NCBI GenBank assembly: GCA_000213395.2
Contig: AFHY01000005.1
Span: 1-55,838 of the forward strand
Length of the DNA stretch: 55,838 nt
DNA from: a gamma proteobacterium SCGC AAA007-O20
GTDB taxonomy: Bacteria > Pseudomonadota > Gammaproteobacteria > PS1 > Pseudothioglobaceae
Reading direction: 5' to 3'
The notes below the pieces were generated by a model. The model made no database searches. It was not told the DNA's origin and saw only the letters and a program-made list of their open reading frames with translations. Below are positions 1 to 8,330 of the stretch, piece after piece; position 1 is the stretch's first letter; each line of letters opens with the position of its first letter. The position numbers were made by a program, and so were the translations under genes.

Positions 1-66
1 GGCTCTATTTTTGGAAATTCAGGTGGAGTATTTGACATAATTTACCTTTTATTTATAATTATTCTT
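1..66. repeat. Terminal 66-bp inverted copy of 3388-3453 (probable chimeric contig end)
   Basis: The reverse complement of 1-66 is identical to 3388-3453 (aagaataattataaataaaaggtaaattatgtcaaatactccacctgaatttccaaaaatagagcc); identity stops at 67/3387. Confidence 0.97.
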
Positions 67-1350
67 GGCCCTCTCTTTGTCCTGATGTTTGTAGGATTGC
101 CGGTCGCGTTTTCATTTCTCGCGGTTAACATTGTTGGATCGTTTATCCTGATGGGTGGCTTGCCGGGCATTAAGCAACTCGTTCTGAATTCGGTTGATTC
201 AGTGTCTAGTTTCGTGCTGATACCCATCGCCCTGTTCATGATTATGGGCGAGGCGATGTTCCGCTCCGGTATCGCAATTGATTTAATGGACACCCTCGAT
301 AAATGGTTCGGGCGGTTGCGTGGGCGTTTGGCGTTAATGGCTGTCGGAGGTGGTGTTCTCTTTTCAACCCTAACCGGCAATTCGATGGGGTCCATCGCGT
401 TGCTTGGATCGTCGCTAACGCCAGAGATGGAAAAGCGAGGCTACAAAAAACCGATGTCGCTTGGTCCGATTCTGGGATCGTCCGGTCTGGCAATTATGAT
501 CCCGCCTTCGGCTTTGGCAGTTGTGCTCGGCGTCATCGCCGAACTCTCAATCCGCCGTATCCTAATCGGCATCATTATTCCGGGTCTGTTGATGGCGCTG
601 CTGTACATCATCTATATACTTGGACGCTGCCGGCTACAACCAGAGCTAGCGCCCTCATTCGACGTGCCAAAGGTTTCTCTTTCTGAAAAACTGTCTGCGA
701 CAGCAATTAATATCCTACCACTCGCATTTGTGATTTTTTCCGTCGTTGGCGTCATTTTCTTAGGGATAGCCACGCCAAGTGAAGCAGCGGCTACTGGCGC
801 CTTTTCGGTCCTTATTTTGGCAGCCCTGAAACGGCGACTGACGTTCAAGGTTTTTGGCGATACAATGTTTTCCAGCGCCAATATTTCGGTGATGGTATTG
901 CTGATCATATCTGGGGCCATAACGTTTTCGCAGCTCTTGGCGTTCACTGGCGCAACCTACGGCATGATTGATGCCGTGATGTCGATTGATATCTCCAATG
1001 AAGCCATTGTTTTCTTGATGATTATGCTCGTGATTTTGATGGGCATGGTTATGGGGCCCTTGCCCATAATGCTGATCACGTTACCGATATTCATTCCCGT
1101 CGTGATACAGTTTGGGTTCGATCCGATTTGGTTCGCGGCGATGTATTTGGTTGCTATTGAAACCGGTGCGACCTCGCCCCCATTTGGCGCGGCTCTATTC
1201 GTGATGAAAGGCGTGGCGCCAAAAGGCACAACAATGGGTGATATTTACGGAGCCGCTGTGCCCTTCGTCATCTGCGACTTTATCGCAATCCTCTTGCTGT
1301 TCTTCATTCCCGAAATTGTGACATATCCAGTGGATCTGATGTTCAAATGA
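67..1350 (+). CDS. TRAP transporter large permease (DctM-like), 5'-truncated at the chimeric junction
   Basis: Polytopic membrane protein with TRAP-T DctM features (GPLFVLMFVGLPVAFSF, GNSMGSIALLGSSLTPEMEKRGYKKPMSLGPILGSSGLAIMIPPS, LGIATPSEAAATGAFSV). The frame is open through position 1, but the first 22 codons belong to the inverted copy. Confidence 0.85.
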   Translation, partial: GPLFVLMFVGLPVAFSFLAVNIVGSFILMGGLPGIKQLVLNSVDSVSSFVLIPIALFMIMGEAMFRSGIAIDLMDTLDKWFGRLRGRLALMAVGGGVLFSTLTGNSMGSIALLGSSLTPEMEKRGYKKPMSLGPILGSSGLAIMIPPSALAVVLGVIAELSIRRILIGIIIPGLLMALLYIIYILGRCRLQPELAPSFDVPKVSLSEKLSATAINILPLAFVIFSVVGVIFLGIATPSEAAATGAFSVLILAALKRRLTFKVFGDTMFSSANISVMVLLIISGAITFSQLLAFTGATYGMIDAVMSIDISNEAIVFLMIMLVILMGMVMGPLPIMLITLPIFIPVVIQFGFDPIWFAAMYLVAIETGATSPPFGAALFVMKGVAPKGTTMGDIYGAAVPFVICDFIAILLLFFIPEIVTYPVDLMFK

Positions 1351-2915
1351 CCGAACGACCTAGCTTCATTGTCTTTATGACAGACCAACAAAGGGCTGAT
1401 CATTTAGGTTGCTATGGGAATCCCATCGTACGAACTCCAAATATCGATGCGATTGCCAATCGTGGAACGCGGTTTGATAATTTCTATGTCGCAAATCCAA
1501 TTTGCCAACCAAACCGTGCAGCACTTGCAACGGGGCAGTTGACGTCGGTCAACGGGTGCAGGCAAAACGGTATACCACTCGGCTTGGATTGCACGACCTA
1601 CGCGGATGTCTTGCGATCTAGTGGTTATCGAACAGGTCTTGTAGGCAAAGCACACTTTCAGAACATCTCACCGATTGAGGCAAAGTTACCTCAATCAAAT
1701 GGGAAAGGCGAAGAACCAAACGGGCCCTACAACCTAGCCTTAAGATCGCAACGGCGAGGTTCGGAATATGAGTGTGAAATTCGAACAAGCTGGATCAAGA
1801 ACCCTAATAAGGAATTATCACTTCCCTACTATGGATTTGATCACGTTCGCTTGTGTATTGGGCACGGTGACCAGGTTGAGGGACACTATTCTGGCTGGCT
1901 GAAAGGCAAACTGGCTGGGGCGACAGACCCACGCGGACGGGCTGGGGCGTTGGAAGACGGTTTACCGGAAACGCCACAAATTTGGCGCACAGCACTGTCC
2001 GAGGAACATTATCCAACGTCATATGTTGGTGAGCAGGCTTGCGAATTTCTTGAGGAACAGGACGATACTCCATTCATTCTTGTCGTGTCTTTTCCAGATC
2101 CTCACCACCCATTTACACCCCCAGGTCGCTATTTTGATCTTTATGATCCTGCGGACATCCCGCTGCCAAAAAGTTTTAGTCATCGAACCAGCGCCAGAAG
2201 CGATTTACCTAACCATATTCAGAGGATGTATGAAATTGGCGCGGAAAAACCCGATGAGTTCTGGCCATTTCATACTGATGATAAGGCCACGCGCCGCATG
2301 ATCGCGCTGAATTACGGTACGATCACCATGATTGACGAACAAGTTGGCGTTGTGATGCAAACCCTGAAAAATACGGGAAAATCCGAAAACACCAATATCA
2401 TCTACATGTCAGATCACGGCGACTATATGGGTGATCATGGCACCGTTCTTAAAGGCGGGGTTCACAGTCACGGGCTGATCCGTGTACCGCTGATCTGGTC
2501 CGATCCGGTAAATCGCGGGATGGACGTCACGGGAATTCAAGGTAGTGCGATCGATTTTGCACCCACGCTTCTGCAAAAAGCGGGTCTGAAAGTCCCGTAT
2601 GGAATGCAGGGTCGTGATCTTTTGGCTGATGATGTCAAAAACTTACCTGTACTGATCGAGGATTCCGGCTTCTTGATGGCTTCGGACGATGGTCGTACTG
2701 CTTTCTGGTCGCTCGTTCATGACAGTTGGCGGATGAGCGTTTTCGAAGGATCTGATCTTGGAGAGCTTTTTAATCTTGGCGAGGATCCGGATGAGTTGGA
2801 TAACCTGTGGGCTGATCCCACTGCAAAATCGCAGATAATGGCGATGATGCATTTGCTGATTGACCGGCAAATTGCCCTTCGAAGTAAGTCTCTGGTTCCA
2901 ACCCATCAGGCCTGA
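1347..2915 (+). CDS. Sulfatase family hydrolase (Cys-type sulfatase, choline-/aryl-sulfatase-like)
   Basis: N-terminal PSFIVFMTDQQRADHLGCYGNP and sulfatase signature CQPNRAALATGQ (C-x-P-x-R); DHGDYMGDHG metal-site motif. Overlaps the dctM stop by 4 bp. Confidence 0.92.
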   Translation: MTERPSFIVFMTDQQRADHLGCYGNPIVRTPNIDAIANRGTRFDNFYVANPICQPNRAALATGQLTSVNGCRQNGIPLGLDCTTYADVLRSSGYRTGLVGKAHFQNISPIEAKLPQSNGKGEEPNGPYNLALRSQRRGSEYECEIRTSWIKNPNKELSLPYYGFDHVRLCIGHGDQVEGHYSGWLKGKLAGATDPRGRAGALEDGLPETPQIWRTALSEEHYPTSYVGEQACEFLEEQDDTPFILVVSFPDPHHPFTPPGRYFDLYDPADIPLPKSFSHRTSARSDLPNHIQRMYEIGAEKPDEFWPFHTDDKATRRMIALNYGTITMIDEQVGVVMQTLKNTGKSENTNIIYMSDHGDYMGDHGTVLKGGVHSHGLIRVPLIWSDPVNRGMDVTGIQGSAIDFAPTLLQKAGLKVPYGMQGRDLLADDVKNLPVLIEDSGFLMASDDGRTAFWSLVHDSWRMSVFEGSDLGELFNLGEDPDELDNLWADPTAKSQIMAMMHLLIDRQIALRSKSLVPTHQA

Positions 2916-2981
2916 AGGGAACCGCATGGTCCGAACAAAAAATATAGGATGTTGTTGGTTTAGTTGAAGTATAATTAAAAC

Positions 2982-3007
2982 ATGAACACATTGTTCATAT
3001 ATGAACA
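2982..3007. promoter_or_regulatory. Overlapping palindromic operator candidate upstream of the catabolic cluster
   Basis: Perfect 16-bp palindrome tgttcatatatgaaca (2992-3007), overlapped by atgaaca-cat-tgttcat (2982-2998); a TATAAT hexamer lies at 2970-2975. Confidence 0.6.
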
Positions 3008-3027
3008 TATATAACTTAAGGTGAAAT

Positions 3028-3324
3028 ATGAAAAATGAATACGTAGAATTAAATGCAGAGTCTTTACATAGTTCAAATTTAGCTAGTCAATCCCAAGGGC
3101 GAGATTTAGATACTAATGAAAAAGCACTCGCTAAAGCTTTGATGAGTATTTTTGAAAAAGGAGTGCATGATTTCAAAGATGTTGCTGCTGCTCTTTCGAG
3201 TATGAAAGTTATTGCACCACGAAGCGGCCTAAAGGACTGGACAATTGACTTACTTAATGAAGAGCTTATAGAAACTAATAATCAGCTAGATTTAGCTTAT
3301 AGGGAAAACGGTTTTGGCGCTTGA
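3028..3324 (+). CDS. Small protein, possibly of the recombinase-like helix-turn-helix domain type found next to Rieske/cupin genes
   Basis: 98 aa ORF (NEKALAKALMSIFEKGVHDFKDVAAALSSMKVIAPRSGLKDWT); family assignment from recall only. Confidence 0.5.
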   Translation: MKNEYVELNAESLHSSNLASQSQGRDLDTNEKALAKALMSIFEKGVHDFKDVAAALSSMKVIAPRSGLKDWTIDLLNEELIETNNQLDLAYRENGFGA

Positions 3325-3415
3325 ATTTAAAAATATATCAAGGTTCTTTGTGATCCCTGGTGGTCAATTTGAAGCCTTAAGAGGTTTAAGAATAATTATA
3401 AATAAAAGGTAAATT

Positions 3416-3970
3416 ATGTCAAATACTCCACCTGAATTTCCAAAAATAGAGCCACATAATGTTCAAATTCCAAGTGGTCAAAGTTTTAAAGAATGGATTG
3501 AGAGTCGTACTGCTCGATATGAAACCCGAACAGTTGATTGGAATGCACTGAAATTTCAAGCTGATTTTGATCCCAAATATAAGCGTGCTCAAATGCGATA
3601 TATTGGAACAGGTGGTTCGGGAGTTACATCGGATCCGAATGTTGTTCCAGCTGATCACTTCACATTTTCAACTATGGTTTTGCCTGCTGGTTGTGAAGGG
3701 CCACTGCACATTCACTACGATGCAGAAGAAGTATTTTTTATTCTAAAGGGTAAAAAAATTAGATTATTTTTTGAGCACAAAGGTGAGGAAGTAGAAACAG
3801 TTTTGACAGAAAGAGATGTAATCTCAGTTCCACCTGGTGTTTATCGCGGGTTGCGTAATGAAGGTGTTGAAGAGGCGCTGATGTGTGTCATGATTGGTAA
3901 TCCAAAACCCGTGATACCTACTTATCCAGAAAGTCATCCGATTTCTAAAATTAAACGACCAGAGAATTAA
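3416..3970 (+). CDS. Cupin domain protein
   Basis: Single cupin fold: GPLHIHYDAEEVFFILKGKKIRLFFEHKGEEVETVLTERDVISVPPGVYRGLRNEG. Confidence 0.85.
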   Translation: MSNTPPEFPKIEPHNVQIPSGQSFKEWIESRTARYETRTVDWNALKFQADFDPKYKRAQMRYIGTGGSGVTSDPNVVPADHFTFSTMVLPAGCEGPLHIHYDAEEVFFILKGKKIRLFFEHKGEEVETVLTERDVISVPPGVYRGLRNEGVEEALMCVMIGNPKPVIPTYPESHPISKIKRPEN

Positions 3971-3995
3971 CAAAAATGCATCAGGAGTGTAATTA

Positions 3996-5036
3996 ATGCC
4001 AGATTTAGATAGAAGCGAATTAATTGAAAATAGAATTAATAGTGGAATATTGGGGCAGTGGTACCCTGTAGCCAAATCAGTTGAAGTGAAAAGTATTTCA
4101 CCTCTTGGCATTGAAGTACTCGGAGAAAAACTTGTACTTTGGCGTGGTGACAGTGGAAAAGTTCACTGTATTAAAGATCAGTGTCCTCATAGAGGTGCGC
4201 CATTATCATTTGGAAGACTTCATGAAGGACATATTTCCTGCCGTTATCATGGAATCGTTGTTAGTGGAGAAGGTGTTGTTGTGACTGTTCCAGCTATGAA
4301 GAACTGCAAATTTGAAGGACAAAAGATTGTTAGAGCGTTTGAGGTTACAGAAATTTATGACGCTATTTTTATCTATATGCCTTCTGCTGAAAACGAAAAA
4401 GCACCACGTATGGTGTTTCCAAAAGAATTTCTTTCAGATAGTTGGTCGGGTTTTTTATGTACCGCAGTATGGAAAACAAATTACAGATATGCTCTAGACA
4501 ATCTTGCTGATCCGATGCATGGATCATACTTACACGCAGAAAGTTTTACGCTTGCATACGGCACTAAAGAAGATTTATTTAAGGTAGATCATACCGAGAA
4601 TGGGTTTATCGTTAGTCGTACTGGACAGTTAGGTGAAAATTTTGATTGGACAGAGTTTGAAATGCATGATGGGACAATGTTTTGTTTTCTAGATATTCCT
4701 TATCCGAAAGCTGCAGGCCCAGGTGGAAATATGCGAATAGTAGGTTTTGTTCTACCTATTAATGAGAACTCTTGCAAAGTATTTTTTTGGCGCATGAGAG
4801 AGGTTAGTGGCATCCAACGTGATTGTTGGAGATTTCTTTATCGAACAGAGCTGGAATCAAAGCACTGGACAGTCTTAGAGCAGGATCGAGAAATATTAGA
4901 GGCCATGTCAGATGATGTACGTGGCAATGAAAAGTTATACCAACATGATGTTGGTGTAAATCGTATTCGCCAAACTCTCTTGAAGCAAGCAAAATCAAAT
5001 GTTGACTTTGAGCTAAACATCGAGGGCAAGTCATAG
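3996..5036 (+). CDS. Rieske 2Fe-2S aromatic-ring-hydroxylating/demethylating oxygenase alpha subunit
   Basis: Rieske motif CPHRGAPLSFGRLHEGHISCRYHG; mononuclear iron motif DNLADPMHGSYLH. Confidence 0.93.
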   Translation: MPDLDRSELIENRINSGILGQWYPVAKSVEVKSISPLGIEVLGEKLVLWRGDSGKVHCIKDQCPHRGAPLSFGRLHEGHISCRYHGIVVSGEGVVVTVPAMKNCKFEGQKIVRAFEVTEIYDAIFIYMPSAENEKAPRMVFPKEFLSDSWSGFLCTAVWKTNYRYALDNLADPMHGSYLHAESFTLAYGTKEDLFKVDHTENGFIVSRTGQLGENFDWTEFEMHDGTMFCFLDIPYPKAAGPGGNMRIVGFVLPINENSCKVFFWRMREVSGIQRDCWRFLYRTELESKHWTVLEQDREILEAMSDDVRGNEKLYQHDVGVNRIRQTLLKQAKSNVDFELNIEGKS

Positions 5037-5773
5037 TGCTTAATAATCGCTCAATATTGTTGACTGGCGGTGCACGTGGATTAGGCGCAGAAATTGCCAA
5101 ATGTCTTTCCGAGCACGGAGCTAAGATTATTATTGCAGATATAGATGCTGAAGAAGGTCGACGCACTGCAAATAAACTAGGTGTTCACTTTTTTCATGTA
5201 GATTTAGAGGACCCAAATTCCATTGAAGCTCTTCTAAAAGATGTTGCTAAAACTTTTGATGGCAAACTAGACGGCTTGGTTAATAATGCGGCTATTGCTA
5301 CAGGAATTGGTGGAGTTTCATTTGAAGAAATTGACCTAAACACCTGGGATAAAGTTATGCGTGTAAATGTACGAGGAACCTGGCTAATGACTCGGGCGGC
5401 TGCGCCACTATTACGCGCTTCTGGCTCTGGAAGGGTAGTAAATATTGCATCTGATACAGCTATTTGGGGTGCGCCATTATTGTTGTCATATGTCGCTAGC
5501 AAAGGTGCAATCATATCTATGACAAAATCTCTTGCACGAGAGTTTGGCTCTGACCAAGTTGGTATAACTGCTGTTGCTCCAGGGATTTTAACTACTGACT
5601 CAACTAATGATGTTTCTGCAACTAGACACAGTTTTTATAATGAAAATCGCGCCGTTCCTGGTCCTCAAGCACCTGAAGATATTACTGAAACAATAAGCTT
5701 TCTTTTGACGAAAGGAGCATTAACCCTTACTGGCCAACTTCTGACTGTTAATAATGGCTTTGTCTTTTCTTAA
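5036..5773 (+). CDS. SDR family oxidoreductase
   Basis: TGGARGLG cofactor motif, NNAA, YVASKGA catalytic motif. GTG start overlapping the Rieske gene stop. Confidence 0.88.
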   Translation: MLNNRSILLTGGARGLGAEIAKCLSEHGAKIIIADIDAEEGRRTANKLGVHFFHVDLEDPNSIEALLKDVAKTFDGKLDGLVNNAAIATGIGGVSFEEIDLNTWDKVMRVNVRGTWLMTRAAAPLLRASGSGRVVNIASDTAIWGAPLLLSYVASKGAIISMTKSLAREFGSDQVGITAVAPGILTTDSTNDVSATRHSFYNENRAVPGPQAPEDITETISFLLTKGALTLTGQLLTVNNGFVFS

Positions 5774-5777
5774 TTTT

Positions 5778-6611
5778 ATGAATAATTTAAGTCATCACAA
5801 ATCTGGACCAATTGAGTTTTTTGAAAGAAAAGGTCATAGCGAACTTGAAGTTGTCCTTCTTCATGGAATTGGCTCAAATGCATTATCTTTTAAGTCACTG
5901 ATCAAAGAATTGCCAGACAGCTGGAGATTAATTGCATGGAATGCTCCAGGATATGGCAACTCGGAGCCTTTAAAACCAGACTGGCCAATTGCTGAAGATT
6001 ATGCTTTGGCTCTTAAGAATTTTTTTAATAGACTTAAATTAAAATCTCCTCTTTTAGTTGGACATTCACTAGGTGCGTTAATCGCCACAAGCTTTGCTGC
6101 CAACTACCCAAAAAATGTTTCAAAACTGCTGCTTGCATCTCCAGCTTTGGGTTATGGTCAAGCAGTAAATGAAACTCTTGACTCGAAAGCCCAAGAACGA
6201 ATTGATGAACTTGAATTATTAGGAGTAGAAAAGTTTGCAAAAAGGCGCGCTAGTAGGCTTGTAGCCAACCCAGATGAATTCCCAATGATTGTCTCAAAAG
6301 TTATCAAAGAAATGATGCGAATAAATATACCTGGATACATTCAGGCAGTTAAGATGCTTGCTTCTGGTGAATTATTGAAAGATGCACTTAAATTAAATTG
6401 TCCAACTGATGTTGTCGTTGGAGCTGAAGATATAATTACCACACCAGAATCATCTCTTAAGGCCTATGAGACAATTAATTCAGTTGTTTTAAGCAATTTC
6501 ACTGAACTTCAAGGAGCGGGTCATGCAATTTATCAACAATCTCCAAAAAACTTTGCTAAATCTTTAAAAAAATTAGCAAAATCTAACTTTTTAGTAACTT
6601 CTACAGGATGA
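5778..6611 (+). CDS. Alpha/beta hydrolase (meta-cleavage-product hydrolase-like)
   Basis: LHGIGSNALSF oxyanion region, GHSLGA nucleophile elbow, GAGHAIYQQ His motif. The longer ORF starts at 5754; ATG at 5778 preferred. Confidence 0.82.
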   Translation: MNNLSHHKSGPIEFFERKGHSELEVVLLHGIGSNALSFKSLIKELPDSWRLIAWNAPGYGNSEPLKPDWPIAEDYALALKNFFNRLKLKSPLLVGHSLGALIATSFAANYPKNVSKLLLASPALGYGQAVNETLDSKAQERIDELELLGVEKFAKRRASRLVANPDEFPMIVSKVIKEMMRINIPGYIQAVKMLASGELLKDALKLNCPTDVVVGAEDIITTPESSLKAYETINSVVLSNFTELQGAGHAIYQQSPKNFAKSLKKLAKSNFLVTSTG

Positions 6612-6615
6612 AACT

Positions 6616-7539
6616 ATGACTAACTTTTCTCTTATTGATGGGCTACGAGGAATTGTAATGCGTGGGCCTAATTTAACAGAGAGCTGCTCTTTTTTTGAGA
6701 ATCTCTGGGGATTAACACTTTCTCACTCTGAAAATGACGAAGTTTTTTTTCGGGCTAATGGTTCAGAACCTATAGCCTATGGTTTAATCAATCATCCAGT
6801 TTTTGGAATTGAATATATTCATTTTTCAACAAAAAATCGTTCCTCAATGAATGCTCTTTTCAAGCAACTTGTTAAACAAAATTGCACAATAATTAGTAAA
6901 CCAGGAGTGTTTAATGATTTTGCTGGTGGGTATGGTTTTGAAATTTTAGATCCTGATAACCGTCGCCTAAGATTTCGAACTGATGCACTTAAGTTAACTA
7001 ACAATAAAAAGTGGGGTTACCCTGATAAGGTTTCACATGTTGTTTTGAATACTCCTGATATGGAAGGGCTACAAGATTTTTTTACGTCCGTATTAGGTTT
7101 TCGTGTATCTGATTATTCAGGTGACCAGATGGTCTTTTTAAGATGTAATAATGAGCATCATACTATTGCTTTATCAAGGTCTAATCATCCAAGTGTTAAT
7201 CATGTTGCATTTGATTTATCATCAATTGATGAGTTTATGCATAGTATTGGAAGAATGAAACAAGCGGGTCACAATGTATCCTGGGGACCTGGTCGACATG
7301 GGCCTGGCAACAATCCTTTTGCATACTTTGTTTCTCCACCCGGCTTTGTTGTTGAATTTACAACTGAGTTACAAATAATTAATGAAAAAAAGCATCAGCC
7401 CAAGGTTTGGTCAAGGAATGATCCAGCATCCATGGATTTATGGATGACAGCAGGTCCACCATCAACTGAACAGAGGACAGCTATGCAGGGTAGATCAGAT
7501 CCTGGCTTTCCTAATCAAATCCATTCTAAGGGTAAATAA
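6616..7539 (+). CDS. VOC superfamily dioxygenase (type I extradiol dioxygenase-like)
   Basis: Two VOC repeats; VSHVVLNTPD, NHVAFDL and GFVVEFTTE consistent with a 2-His-1-Glu metal site. Confidence 0.8.
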   Translation: MTNFSLIDGLRGIVMRGPNLTESCSFFENLWGLTLSHSENDEVFFRANGSEPIAYGLINHPVFGIEYIHFSTKNRSSMNALFKQLVKQNCTIISKPGVFNDFAGGYGFEILDPDNRRLRFRTDALKLTNNKKWGYPDKVSHVVLNTPDMEGLQDFFTSVLGFRVSDYSGDQMVFLRCNNEHHTIALSRSNHPSVNHVAFDLSSIDEFMHSIGRMKQAGHNVSWGPGRHGPGNNPFAYFVSPPGFVVEFTTELQIINEKKHQPKVWSRNDPASMDLWMTAGPPSTEQRTAMQGRSDPGFPNQIHSKGK

Positions 7540-8330
7540 TGATTAATTTTGATTATAAAAATAAGGTAGCAGTTGTTACCGGTGGTACATCTGGAATTGG
7601 CCTTGCAACGGTAAGAATTCTTCTTAAGTCAGGCGCAAAGGTCGCATTTTGCGCTCGTTCAAGAGAGCGATTATTGGAAGTTGAAAGTAAGTTAAAGCTT
7701 GAATTTAGTAACGACCAGGTTTTTGCAAAAGCACTATCCGTCCTAGATCAAAATGAAGTAAATAAATTCTCAAAAGATGTTGAATCACAATTCGGAAAAT
7801 GTGATTTACTTGTGAATAATGCAGGACAAGGAATGATTTCTACATTTAATACAACTGACGACGATGATTGGAAAAGTGAATACGAATTAAAGATTTTTAG
7901 TCAAATATATCCAATTAGAGCCTTTCAGTCGATGTTAAAAAAAGAAAATGGATCAGTTGTTGTTGTTAATTCACTTCTTGCAATCCAGCCAGAACAACAC
8001 ATGATATGTACTTCTTCGGCTAGGGCTGCAGTACAAAATTTAATTAAATCTTTAAGCGTTGAATTCGCACCACACATTAGATTTAATTCAATCTTGTTAG
8101 GATTAATAAAAACAAATCAATGGGAGAGTCGATTTGAAGATCGTGAGGATAAATCAATCAACAGGAATGATTGGTATCAAAACCTTGCTTTAAATAAAGG
8201 TATTCCACTAGGAAGATTAGGTAACCCAGAAGAAGTTGCTAGCGCAATAGCTTTCCTTGGATCTTCGGATTCTTCCTATATTACGGGAGCCCAACTTGAA
8301 ATTTCAGGAGGCTTATCAAAACATATATAA
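7539..8330 (+). CDS. SDR family oxidoreductase
   Basis: VVTGGTSGIG cofactor motif, NNAGQG; the catalytic Tyr region is atypical (ICTSSARAAVQ in place of YxxxK). LGRLGNPEEVASAIAFL C-terminus. Confidence 0.82.
   Translation: MINFDYKNKVAVVTGGTSGIGLATVRILLKSGAKVAFCARSRERLLEVESKLKLEFSNDQVFAKALSVLDQNEVNKFSKDVESQFGKCDLLVNNAGQGMISTFNTTDDDDWKSEYELKIFSQIYPIRAFQSMLKKENGSVVVVNSLLAIQPEQHMICTSSARAAVQNLIKSLSVEFAPHIRFNSILLGLIKTNQWESRFEDREDKSINRNDWYQNLALNKGIPLGRLGNPEEVASAIAFLGSSDSSYITGAQLEISGGLSKHI

Noticed and set aside
303-686. 127-aa plus-strand ORF inside dctM
   Set aside because: Shadow ORF in an alternate frame of a well-supported membrane protein.
1-3453. 66-bp inverted repeats flanking 67-3387 read as terminal inverted repeats of a transposon or as an invertible phase-variation cassette
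   Set aside because: No transposase or recombinase inside, one repeat lies across the cupin start codon, and an unrelated repeat of exactly the same length occurs at the other contig end; the artifact explanation is simpler.
3419-3658. Minus-strand ORFs opposite cupin, Rieske, SDR and other genes
   Set aside because: Antisense shadow ORFs with no recognisable domains opposite strongly supported CDSs.
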